NCBI RefSeq assembly: GCF_000422245.1
Contig: NZ_ATHI01000001.1
Coordinates: 62,001 to 126,000 of the forward strand
Direction of reading: 5' to 3'
DNA from: Alkalidesulfovibrio alkalitolerans DSM 16529
GTDB taxonomy: Bacteria; Desulfobacterota; Desulfovibrionia; Desulfovibrionales; Desulfovibrionaceae
Length of the DNA stretch: 64,000 bases
The notes under the pieces are model-generated. The model ran no database searches. It saw only the letters and a list, made by a program, of their open reading frames with translations, and was not told the DNA's origin. Position 1 is the first letter of the stretch. Each line of letters starts with the position of its first letter. Below, piece by piece: positions 1-7,930 of the stretch. A program made the position numbers and the translations under genes.

Positions 1-968
1 CGCAAAAAGCCTTCCAAAGACGCGGCGTGGTGGCCGGGGCCGGACTTCCAGGGCAGCACCGCGCCCTGGTTCAGCGACAAGCCTCGGTTGGGCGCGATCA
101 AGGCGGGCTCGAAATACTCCACGCTGCCAAGGCCCGAGCAGCGCGGGCACGCGCCCTGCGGACTGTTGAAGGAGAAAAGCTGCGGCGTGAGCCTGGGCAG
201 GCTCACCCGGCATTCCGGGCAGACGGACAAGGTGCTCATGAGGTGCTCGGGGCCGTCCACCTCGGCCGCCACGAGCCGGTCCTCGCCCCACTTCAGGGCC
301 AGCTCCACCGAGTCGGCCAGGCGCGAGCGCATCCCGTCCTTGATCACCAGCCGGTCCACCACCAGCGCGATGTCGTGCTTGCGCTTCTTGTCCAGCTCCG
401 GGACCTCGTCGAGCAGGTGCACCGCGCCGTCCACACGCACGCGGGCGAAGCCCTCGCGCTTGAGCTTGGCGAAGAGGTCCTTGAACGTGCCCTTCTTGTT
501 CTCGGCCAGCGGAGCCAGAAGCAGGAACTTCGTGCCCTGCGGCAGCGACAGGATGGAGGCCACGATCTCGTCCACGGTCTGCGAACGGATGGGGCGGTCG
601 CACTGCGGGCAGTGGAACCGGCCCAGCCGCGCATAGAAGACGCGCAGAAAGTCGTGCACCTCGGTCACGGTGCCCACGGTGGAGCGCGGGTTGCGGCCCG
701 AGGTCTGCTGCTCCAGCGAGATGGCGGGCGAAAGTCCCTCGATCTTGTCCACCAGCGGCTTGTCGAGCTGCGGCAGGAATTGGCGGGCGTAGGCCGAAAG
801 CGACTCCACGTAGCGCCGCTGGCCCTCGGCGTAGACGATGTCGAAGGCCAGGGTGGACTTGCCCGAGCCGGACGGGCCGCAGACCACCACCAGCTTGTCG
901 CGGGGGATGTCCAGGGTCAGGTTCTTCAGGTTGTGCTGGCGAGCGCCTTCTATATGAATGACGGACAT
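1..968 (-). CDS. uvrA: UvrA, excinuclease ABC subunit A (N-terminal part, truncated by window edge)
   Basis: UvrA is the damage-recognising ATPase of nucleotide excision repair; it acts as a dimer in the cytoplasm and loads UvrB. The minus-strand frame starts at the ATG complementary to 966-968 and reads [17 protein letters not shown], the typical UvrA N-terminus. The first Walker A motif GPSGSGKST lies at about residues 31-39, followed by [19 protein letters not shown] and [10 protein letters not shown], all strongly conserved in the family. A CPQCDRPI zinc-site sequence follows. About 322 codons are present and the rest lies beyond base 1. Upstream lies only repeat-rich intergenic DNA, so it is probably transcribed alone. 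Confidence 0.97.
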   Translation of the reverse strand, partial: MSVIHIEGARQHNLKNLTLDIPRDKLVVVCGPSGSGKSTLAFDIVYAEGQRRYVESLSAYARQFLPQLDKPLVDKIEGLSPAISLEQQTSGRNPRSTVGTVTEVHDFLRVFYARLGRFHCPQCDRPIRSQTVDEIVASILSLPQGTKFLLLAPLAENKKGTFKDLFAKLKREGFARVRVDGAVHLLDEVPELDKKRKHDIALVVDRLVIKDGMRSRLADSVELALKWGEDRLVAAEVDGPEHLMSTLSVCPECRVSLPRLTPQLFSFNSPQGACPRCSGLGSVEYFEPALIAPNRGLSLNQGAVLPWKSGPGHHAASLEGFL

Positions 969-1126
969 GCGCGTGGGTTCCTTTGCGGGTGTTTCGGCTG
1001 CGTGTTCGGCGGGGTGCTTCGCGGAAAACCGGGAAAGGCTGAGCCGTTGGAAGGAAGGGGCGAAGCCAGGCGCGCCGCGCGCGAAAGTGAATGATAATCG
1101 CGCCGACAGGAAAGGCAAGGGGGCGT

Positions 1127-1295
1127 ATCGCCGCCGCACCCAGGTCGGCTTTGCCAGCGATGGCTTCAAAGCGAATCGCGGGGTCCAGGGGGCTCAGCCC
1201 CCTGGCGGAGGTGGCCTGGAGGAGGCGGAGCCTCCTCCAGATAGATGCGCCGCTCTCGCGGCAACGCAGCAGACGGCGTCTTTTCAGCGGCCTGA
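1127..1295. repeat. Mosaic intergenic repeat, locus A (modules X, hairpins, Z)
   Basis: This fills the gap between uvrA and the MauE-like gene. Module X (1127-1190) matches 20186-20249 at 60 of 64 positions by eye. Two hairpins follow: 1185-1205 (CCAGGGGGCT, 1-nt centre, AGCCCCCTGG) and 1216-1240 (CTGGAGGAGGC, loop GGA, GCCTCCTCCAG). Module Z (1256-1295) matches 20363-20402, 60475-60514 and, inverted, 11800-11837. Z overlaps the last codons and the stop of the preceding minus-strand gene. No coding potential is seen. Confidence 0.8.
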
Positions 1296-1700
1296 GAAGC
1301 GGGCAGTGAGAAGGGCGGCGAGTCCGAGGACCACGAAGAGACCGTCGCGCAGCAGGTACCACTCCATGTTGCCGCCGCCCTGGGCCGTCACGGAGAAGCA
1401 GCCGCAATCCACGTCCAGGCCGCGCGCGTAGGCCGCGAAGAGCGACGCCCAGAACGCCCAGAGCATGAGGTTGGCCAGCCACAGCGCCCCGGCCGCCATG
1501 CGCCCGGCCAGAAGCAGCACGCCGACCATCAGTTCGAGCCAGGGCAGATACACGGCCGAGGCGTTCACCAGCACGGCGGGCAGCACCCGGTAATCCGCGA
1601 TGATGGCCGCGAACTCGGCCGGATGCAGGAGCTTGTCCAGACTCGCGGCCACGAACAGCGCGCCCAGGGCGAGGCGCAGGACGAGGTGCAGGCGGCTCAT
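1284..1700 (-). CDS. MauE/DoxX-like small integral membrane protein
   Basis: A membrane protein of 138 residues with four predicted hydrophobic segments, resembling the MauE/DoxX family, whose members work with periplasmic redox or disulfide chemistry. The start chosen is the ATG at 1700 (MSRLHLVLRL), which overlaps the stop of the rhodanese gene as ATGA; an in-frame start 24 bases earlier would lie inside that gene. A DCGCF motif between the third and fourth segments resembles the conserved Cys pair found in MauE-type proteins and could exchange electrons with the thioredoxins of the operon (inference). The gene end is overlapped by repeat module Z. MauE relationship is likely, the exact function is not established. 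Confidence 0.75.
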   Translation of the reverse strand: MSRLHLVLRLALGALFVAASLDKLLHPAEFAAIIADYRVLPAVLVNASAVYLPWLELMVGVLLLAGRMAAGALWLANLMLWAFWASLFAAYARGLDVDCGCFSVTAQGGGNMEWYLLRDGLFVVLGLAALLTARFSGR

Positions 1701-2257
1701 TGCTCGTCCCCGCAGACCGTGCACATGCCGCCCTCCTGGGTGCCCAGGAAGTCCGGCGCGCCGCCGCTCTCCGTGGGCAGCCCCTGGGCCTGCCAGCGCG
1801 ACCAGCCGTTTTTCAGTTCATAGATCTCGGCCACGCCCTCGGCGCGCAGCTTTTCGGCCAGTTCATGGCCCAGGGGGCAGCGCTCGCCGTCGCAGTAGGT
1901 GATGACGGTCAGGCCCTCCTCGAAGCGCGGCTTGTAGCGTTCGAAGGCGGGCTGGAATTCCGAGGGGGGCAGCGAGAGCGCGCCTTTGATGTGTCCCAGG
2001 TCGTATTCGAAGGCCGAGCGGGCGTCGAGGAACAGGGCGCGTCCGGCCGCGAACAGCATGGCCGCGTCGGCAAGCGATATCTCGCCCGTGGCCGGGTCCC
2101 CGGTCCGGGCGCCCCCGCCGCCGAGGAGCGGCAGGCCGTCCGTGCGGACGGCGTTGCTGGCCACGGCCACGACGGCCGAGATGAGCAGGATGAGCAGCGC
2201 CTGGCGCGCGGCCTGGGCCAGGGTGGTGCGCCGTGGCGCGGTGGTGAAGAGGCTCAT
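1697..2257 (-). CDS. Membrane-anchored rhodanese-like protein
   Basis: A 186-residue protein with an N-terminal membrane segment (about residues 18-36) followed by one rhodanese domain, probably periplasmic. Conserved rhodanese features are visible: LFLDARSAFEYDLGHIKGA (about 75-93) and the active-site loop YCDGERC (about 120-126) with its catalytic Cys. The C-terminus carries an extra CTVC pair. Rhodanese domains carry persulfide sulfur on the active-site Cys. It overlaps the thioredoxin gene upstream and the MauE-like gene downstream by ATGA, so the three are probably translationally coupled. A role in sulfane-sulfur transfer or periplasmic thiol redox is inferred from the neighbours. Confidence 0.85.
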   Translation of the reverse strand: MSLFTTAPRRTTLAQAARQALLILLISAVVAVASNAVRTDGLPLLGGGGARTGDPATGEISLADAAMLFAAGRALFLDARSAFEYDLGHIKGALSLPPSEFQPAFERYKPRFEEGLTVITYCDGERCPLGHELAEKLRAEGVAEIYELKNGWSRWQAQGLPTESGGAPDFLGTQEGGMCTVCGDEQ

Positions 2258-2721
2258 GAGACTCCAAGGGTGCGCAGCGTGGCCTCGATGGTCGCCTTGT
2301 CCAGGAACCCTTCGTGGCGATAACGCTCCACGCCGTTCGTATCGTAGAAGATCTGGGTGGGGATGGCCCGCACGCGATAGCGGGCCGCTTCCTCGCGGTG
2401 CATCTCGATGTCGATGAAGACGATGGCTGCGCGGCCCGCGTATTCCGCTTCGAGTTCAGCCAGGATCGGCTCCATCATGCGGCAGGGGACGCAGCCCTTG
2501 GCACCCAGGTCGATCATCGTGACCATGCCCGGCACGGGCAGCGCGGGCAACCTGGGAACCAAAGCCGCAGTGGCTCCCCCCGGCTGCTCGAAGCCCGCGC
2601 CGACACGCGGCAGCGGTTCGGGCGCGGCAGACTGCTTCTGGCCGTCAGGCGCGCCGAAGAAGAACAGTCCGGCGGCGATGGCCAAAAGACCGGCGAGGAT
2701 GAGCAGGGAGTTCGTTTTCAT
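2254..2721 (-). CDS. Thioredoxin-family protein, membrane-anchored or exported
   Basis: A 155-residue protein with an N-terminal hydrophobic segment (about residues 5-24) and a thioredoxin domain. The active site reads GCVPCRMM, a CxxC with Val-Pro between the cysteines, and the cis-Pro region is AIPTQIFYD. It closely resembles the second thioredoxin of the operon (4816-5208): both share the VPGMVTMIDLGAK-like lead-in and the IPTQIF segment, which suggests duplication. It overlaps the rhodanese gene by ATGA. It probably works in the periplasm with CcdA and the rhodanese. Confidence 0.9.
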   Translation of the reverse strand: MKTNSLLILAGLLAIAAGLFFFGAPDGQKQSAAPEPLPRVGAGFEQPGGATAALVPRLPALPVPGMVTMIDLGAKGCVPCRMMEPILAELEAEYAGRAAIVFIDIEMHREEAARYRVRAIPTQIFYDTNGVERYRHEGFLDKATIEATLRTLGVS

Positions 2722-2754
2722 GTGTATGATCCCATTATGGTGCCGATTGCGGCG

Positions 2755-4065
2755 CTAGTCAAAGAGCGATCCGTAGATCAGGCCCGAAAGCGTGGCCATG
2801 ACGATGACCAGGGCCACGAAGACCACGGTCTTGCGGGTGCCCATGACGCTCCGGATGACCAGCATGTTGGGCAGCGAGAGGGCCGGTCCGGCGAGCAGCA
2901 GCGCCAGGGCCGGGCCCTTGCCCATGCCGCTTCCGATGAGGCCTTGCAGGATGGGCACCTCGGTGAGGGTGGCGAAATACATGAACGCGCCCGCGAACGA
3001 GGCCGCGAAGTTGGCCAGGATCGAGTTGCCGCCCACGGCTGCGGCAACCCAGGCCGAGGGGATCAGCCCCTCGTTGCCGGGGCGGCCGAGCAGCGCGCCC
3101 GCTATGAGCACGCCGAGGAAGAGCAGCGGCAGGATCTGCTTGGCGTAGCCGAAGGAGGAGGAGAACCACTGTCCGGAATCGTCCTCGCGGCCCGCGATGA
3201 TGATCGAGAGCGCGGCCAGGCCGACGACGAAGGGCACGAGCGGCTCGTCGAAGACCAGGGCAGAGGCCGTGGTGGCGGCGAAGGCCAGGAGCAGCGGCCC
3301 GCGCGCAAGGCCGAACCACAGATGCAACATGACGCCGAGCCCTGCCGCGAAAAGGGCCGTGAGCGGCCACTTGGCCGCGAACACCGCCTGCCACATGCCC
3401 GTGGGTTCGGCGGGCGCGCCCCAGTTGGCGAAAACCAGGATGCCCACGAGCGCCGCGAAGTAGAGCCCGTTTTGCCACAGCGGCCGCGCGGCCTCGGGCT
3501 CGGGCACCTGGGCCATCTTGATGGCCTTCTCCTGCTCTTCCTTGCGGTAGATGAAGTGCATGATCAGGCCGATGACCACGCTGAAAACGATGGCCCCCAC
3601 GGCCCTGGCGATGCCCAGTTCCGGGCCGAGCACGCGCGCCGTGAGGATGATGGCCAGGACGTTGATGGCCGGTCCCGCGTAGAGGAAGGCCGTGGCCGGC
3701 CCCAGGCCCGCGCCCATGCGATAGATGCCCGCGAAGAGCGGCAGGATGGTGCACGAGCACACGGCCAGGATGGTGCCCGAGCACGAGGCCACGCCGTAGG
3801 CGCAGGCCTTGTTGGCCGAGGGGCCCAGATACTTCATGACCGAGCCCTGGCTGACGAAGACCGAGATGGCCCCGGCGATGAGGAAGGCCGGGATCAGGCA
3901 CAGGATGACGTGCTCCTGCGCGTACCACTTGACCAGTTCCAGGGCCTCGACGACGGCGTTGTCGAAGCGCGGTTGGCCCACGGGGAGATAGAAGCAGGCC
4001 AGGAACAGGCCGATCATCAGCGCCAGGGGACGCCAGTTTTCTTTCCAGAATTCGCTGTGGGGCAT
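2755..4065 (-). CDS. COG0701-type permease (ArsP/YraQ-like)
   Basis: A 436-residue integral membrane protein with around eleven hydrophobic segments. It carries the family signature with paired cysteines, ASCSGTILAVCSCTILPLFAGI-like, at about residues 92-113, and a second conserved repeat LAGPALSLPNMLVIRS near the C-terminus. COG0701 permeases include ArsP, which exports trivalent organoarsenicals, and other thiol-reactive metal or metalloid exporters. The neighbouring CVC-type ArsR repressor supports metalloid export, but the substrate cannot be fixed from sequence. It lies 30 bases after the ccdA gene and 33 bases before the thioredoxin gene on the same strand, so it sits inside the operon. 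Confidence 0.88.
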   Translation of the reverse strand: MPHSEFWKENWRPLALMIGLFLACFYLPVGQPRFDNAVVEALELVKWYAQEHVILCLIPAFLIAGAISVFVSQGSVMKYLGPSANKACAYGVASCSGTILAVCSCTILPLFAGIYRMGAGLGPATAFLYAGPAINVLAIILTARVLGPELGIARAVGAIVFSVVIGLIMHFIYRKEEQEKAIKMAQVPEPEAARPLWQNGLYFAALVGILVFANWGAPAEPTGMWQAVFAAKWPLTALFAAGLGVMLHLWFGLARGPLLLAFAATTASALVFDEPLVPFVVGLAALSIIIAGREDDSGQWFSSSFGYAKQILPLLFLGVLIAGALLGRPGNEGLIPSAWVAAAVGGNSILANFAASFAGAFMYFATLTEVPILQGLIGSGMGKGPALALLLAGPALSLPNMLVIRSVMGTRKTVVFVALVIVMATLSGLIYGSLFD

Positions 4066-4095
4066 GGGGATACTCGTTGTCGCGGGCTTTTAGAG

Positions 4096-4812
4096 TTAGA
4101 AGAAGGAATACTCGGGCAGAAAGGGCATGCTCACAAAATACAGGCCGAGGAGTCCCACCAGTACGCCCGCCAGGCGGCGGAAACGCAGGCTGGCCGAATG
4201 GAACTCGTTCTTGGCCAGCAGGCGGCGGACCAGGGCCGTGGAGCCGCCCGCGATCAGGATGGGCAGGCAGTGGCCAAGGCCGAAAAGGACGATCAGCGCC
4301 ACGCCCGTGGCGACCTCCCCTTGCAGGGTGATCACGGCCAGGATGGGGGCGATGAAGCCGAAGGTGCACGAACCGGAAAGAATGCCGTAGAGAAGGCCGA
4401 GCACGAAGGCCCCGAAGACGCCCTTGAGGGTGAAGCGCGAGAGCAGGCCGCCGCCCGTGGAGCAGCGGGCCACGCCGAGCATGTCCATGGCCAGCCAGAT
4501 GAGGATGAGCCCCACGGGGATGGTCCACCAGGGGCCGATGTCGCCGAGCATCCGGCCGAGCATGGCGCAGACAACGCCGATGAGCGCGATGGTCACAAAC
4601 AGCCCGAAGGAGAAGCAGGCCGAGTAGAGAAGGGCGCGGCGTCCGGCCACGGCCTCTTTCTGGCCGCCCACGTAGCCGACGATGAGCGGAATGGAGGCCA
4701 GGTGGCAGGGGCTGAAGAGCACGCTGACCACGCCCCACAGGAAGCTGCCCACGAAGGCCAGCCATGCTCCGCCGGTCATCCAGCCGTGCACGGTCAAGAA
4801 TATCTGGTCCAT
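4096..4812 (-). CDS. ccdA: CcdA/DsbD-type thiol-disulfide electron carrier
   Basis: A 238-residue protein with six or so membrane segments in the CcdA/DsbD-beta pattern. CcdA moves electrons from cytoplasmic thioredoxin across the membrane to periplasmic thioredoxin-fold proteins. The two redox cysteines appear in FSPCHLASIPLIVGYVGG (about residues 33-50) and SGSCTFGFIAPIL (about 140-152), placed in equivalent positions of the two repeats. It starts 3 bases after the stop of the periplasmic thioredoxin gene, so the thioredoxin is the natural partner. Confidence 0.9.
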   Translation of the reverse strand: MDQIFLTVHGWMTGGAWLAFVGSFLWGVVSVLFSPCHLASIPLIVGYVGGQKEAVAGRRALLYSACFSFGLFVTIALIGVVCAMLGRMLGDIGPWWTIPVGLILIWLAMDMLGVARCSTGGGLLSRFTLKGVFGAFVLGLLYGILSGSCTFGFIAPILAVITLQGEVATGVALIVLFGLGHCLPILIAGGSTALVRRLLAKNEFHSASLRFRRLAGVLVGLLGLYFVSMPFLPEYSFF

Positions 4813-4815
4813 GGG

Positions 4816-5208
4816 CTATTCGACTCCAAGCTGTTTGAGTTCCGCCTCGATGGCTTCCTTGCTCAGGAAGCCGGTGTGGCGTTTGGCCTCGCGGCCTTCC
4901 TTGTCGAAGAATATCTGGGTGGGGATGGCGCGAAGGCCGAAGCGCTCCACCTGGTCGTGATGCTGCCAGACGTCGATGAAGACGATGGCCGCCCGGCCTT
5001 GGTACTCCTTTTCGAGTTCCACGAGGATCGGGGCCATCATGCGGCAGGGGATGCAGTTTTTGGCTCCCAGATCGACCATGGTTACCATGCCCGGCACGGG
5101 CACGATGGGCACGGTTTCCTGGGCCTTGGCCGGGCTGGCGTCCCAGACCGGCGCGAGGGCGAGGACGAGCAGGCAGGCGGCGAGACGCACGATCTTGCGC
5201 AGGGACAT
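4816..5208 (-). CDS. Periplasmic thioredoxin-family protein
   Basis: A protein of about 130 residues. The start at 5208 (MSLRKIVRLAACLLVLALAP) has an AGGAG nine bases upstream and gives a clean signal peptide ending near SPAKA; longer in-frame starts run into the repeat upstream and are rejected. The active site is NCIPCRMM and the cis-Pro segment is AIPTQIFFD. It is a close relative of the thioredoxin at 2254-2721. The signal peptide and the adjacent ccdA place it in the periplasm, receiving electrons from CcdA. Confidence 0.92.
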   Translation of the reverse strand: MSLRKIVRLAACLLVLALAPVWDASPAKAQETVPIVPVPGMVTMVDLGAKNCIPCRMMAPILVELEKEYQGRAAIVFIDVWQHHDQVERFGLRAIPTQIFFDKEGREAKRHTGFLSKEAIEAELKQLGVE

Positions 5209-5239
5209 GGCGTGTCTCCTTGGCGGGTTGACGATCGAC

Positions 5240-5316
5240 CCCGGTGCACGGCTCTCATGCGAGAGGGATCGGGGTTCTCGCGGCAATGCGGTAGAGGGGG
5301 CTTTGGGGGCGATCAC
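5240..5316. repeat. Divergent copy of the W-Z intergenic repeat
   Basis: The minus-strand sequence after the stop of the small thioredoxin gene reads CCGCATTGCCGCGAGAACC, then CGATCCCTCTCGCATGAGAG. This matches the W-Z element at 20319-20402 in content, order and position after a gene end, with several substitutions. It lies inside the operon, between the small and the periplasmic thioredoxin genes. Confidence 0.5.
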
Positions 5317-5553
5317 TCAGCCCGCGAGCCAGGCGACGATCTCTTTCTTGCTCGGGACCTTGCCCACGGCCTTGACCTCTCCGTCCACGACCACGGCCGG
5401 GGTGGAGAAGACGCCGAAGCTCATGATCTGCTGCAAATCCTCGACCTTTTCCACGCGGGCCTCGATGCCCGATTCGGCGACCGCTTCGCTTGCGATGCGC
5501 GCGGCTTCCTTGCATTTGGCGCAGCCGGGGCCGAGAACCTGGATGAGTTTCAT
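5317..5553 (-). CDS. Small thioredoxin-fold redox protein
   Basis: A 78-residue protein of the small redox-active disulfide family. It starts MKLIQVLGPGCAKCKEA with a CAKC active site at residues 11-14 and ends with the thioredoxin-like segment VFSTPAVVVDGEVKAVGKVPSKKEI. No signal peptide is present, so it should be cytoplasmic. Proteins of this type often accompany ArsR regulators and COG0701 permeases. It is the first structural gene after arsR, 51 bases downstream, with AAGGAGC in front of its ATG. Confidence 0.9.
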   Translation of the reverse strand: MKLIQVLGPGCAKCKEAARIASEAVAESGIEARVEKVEDLQQIMSFGVFSTPAVVVDGEVKAVGKVPSKKEIVAWLAG

Positions 5554-5604
5554 GGGATGCTCCTTGCTGTTTGTGTCGTGTCTTGGGATGGGTATTTGCG
5601 GAGG

Positions 5605-6054
5605 TCAGAGGGTTCCGGTGGCGGCTTGCGTGGTGTTTTCGCAGGCGCAGGCGGGCCGGATTGGTTGCTGTCCGTGCGCGGACGAGACGCCGGGCTCCGC
5701 GCCTGCCCCGTCCAGAGCCGAAGCGGGCGCGCGCGCGGCCATGTCGCCTGCCAGATCACTGGTCAGGCGGGCGGCCTCGCGCCGCAGATGGCCGTCCACG
5801 CAGTTCAGGAACCCGGCCACGCAGGCCATGGCCAGCGAATAATGGATGGTCGTGCCCTCGCGGCGGCAGGAGACGATCCCGGCCTCGCGCAGCGTGGCCA
5901 GGTGCTTGGACACGGCGGGCATGTTGCCGCCAAGCGCCTGGGCCAGATCGCACACGCAACGCTCGCCCGCGAGCAGTTCCTGCACCAGGGCCATGCGCAC
6001 GGGATTTCCCAGGGCCTTGAAGACCTGCGCCCGGCGGGCGTTGATCGAGTTCAT
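5605..6054 (-). CDS. ArsR/SmtB-family repressor with CVC metalloid site
   Basis: A 149-residue winged-helix regulator. The HTH region is GGNMPAVSKHLATLREAGIV (about residues 42-61). The helix before it contains GERCVCDLAQAL with Cys33 and Cys35, the same CVCDL motif that binds As(III)/Sb(III) in classical ArsR proteins. The C-terminal tail has two further cysteines (ACAC). It is the first gene of the minus-strand redox/permease operon and should repress it. A palindrome at 6066-6085, just upstream of its start, is a candidate operator. The metalloid assignment rests on the motif. Confidence 0.9.
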   Translation of the reverse strand: MNSINARRAQVFKALGNPVRMALVQELLAGERCVCDLAQALGGNMPAVSKHLATLREAGIVSCRREGTTIHYSLAMACVAGFLNCVDGHLRREAARLTSDLAGDMAARAPASALDGAGAEPGVSSAHGQQPIRPACACENTTQAATGTL

Positions 6055-6065
6055 TGCGCCTCCAA

Positions 6066-6085
6066 ATTTTCCTGATTTGGAAAAT
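6066..6085. promoter_or_regulatory. Candidate ArsR operator (inverted repeat)
   Basis: ATTTTCC, six bases, GGAAAAT: two perfect 7-bp arms in an AT-rich patch 12 bases upstream of the arsR start, strikingly AT-rich for this genome. ArsR proteins bind inverted repeats overlapping their own promoters, so autoregulation of the operon is likely. Confidence 0.6.
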
Positions 6086-6255
6086 AGGAAAACATGCGCC
6101 GCGCGTCAAGGGGAAGTCCGAAGCTGACCCGCGGACGGCCGCAGGCGGGCGTGGCCGGACATCTTCACAAACCCCTGGATGGGGCGTATGTGACCCGCCG
6201 CACGGTGAAGGGGACGCATGGTGCGTCACCGCCCGTTTCGGTGTATGGAGAATGC

Positions 6256-7221
<966 letters not shown>

Positions 7222-7237
7222 CGCGCAAGGCACCGGC

Positions 7238-7732
7238 TCAGGTCCGGCGCAGGCGCTCCAGGTCGCGGCGGCAGCGGGCGAGCTCGGCGTCGGTCTCGCG
7301 CAGGCGTTCGGCCAGGATTTCTGAGAACAGGCGGTAGAGCACCGCATTGAAAGGGTGCTTGTCCGCCTCGTCCAGCGCGTCGAGGAACGAGGCGTCGATG
7401 GCCAGACAGGTGGTGTTGGTCACGGCGGTAATGGTCGCGGAACGCGGCTTGCCGTCGATGACGTTCATTTCGCCGAAAATGTCGCCCACGTGCGACAGCC
7501 GCGTCAGCTCCTCGCCACCCTTGCTCACGCTCACCTCGCCGGAGATGACGACGTACAGCCAGCGGTCTGTGAGTCCTTCTTCGATGATCGTCTCGCCGGG
7601 CTCGTACATCCTGAGCTTGGAAAGCGACAGGATGCGCTTGACGTAGGCGTTGTCGAAGTTGGTCAGGCTCGGCAGCGTCCTGAACCTGTCCACGAGTTCG
7701 TCGCGGCTGAGAAGGTAGCCGGTTTCGCGCAT
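7238..7732 (-). CDS. Cyclic nucleotide-binding domain protein
   Basis: A 164-residue protein consisting of one cNMP-binding (CAP_ED) domain and a short C-terminal helix. The phosphate-binding cassette FGEMNVIDGKPRSATITA (about 83-100) has the Arg-Ser-Ala-Thr seen in true nucleotide binders. No DNA-binding HTH follows, so it is not a Crp-type transcription factor. The C-terminal segment is a charged helix (about 130-164). The start at 7732 follows a GGGGGGATC stretch. It is divergent from the histidine kinase at 7931, with about 200 bases between them, so the two may share regulation or signalling (inference). Confidence 0.85.
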   Translation of the reverse strand: MRETGYLLSRDELVDRFRTLPSLTNFDNAYVKRILSLSKLRMYEPGETIIEEGLTDRWLYVVISGEVSVSKGGEELTRLSHVGDIFGEMNVIDGKPRSATITAVTNTTCLAIDASFLDALDEADKHPFNAVLYRLFSEILAERLRETDAELARCRRDLERLRRT

Positions 7733-7930
7733 GATCCCCCCTGAAGGTGCTGGCGCACTGTACACCAGGGCACCCTCGCAGGCAACGCCGTCCGTGGTCC
7801 GGCGGAAGCCGGGCATTGTTCGCTTGTTCAGCCCGCAGGCATTGTCTGAAGGGGCGGCGGGGCTTGCAATGCGGGCCACGCCATTCTACAGAATACGCGC
7901 GATCGGCCAACCTCAAGCGTGAAGGGCCAT

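Noticed and set aside
2314-6075. Plus-strand open frame of more than 1,200 codons
   Set aside because: It lies antisense to eight well-supported redox/permease genes. Its translation is rich in His, Asp, Gln, Arg and Gly without any domain, as expected for the opposite frame of high-GC genes.
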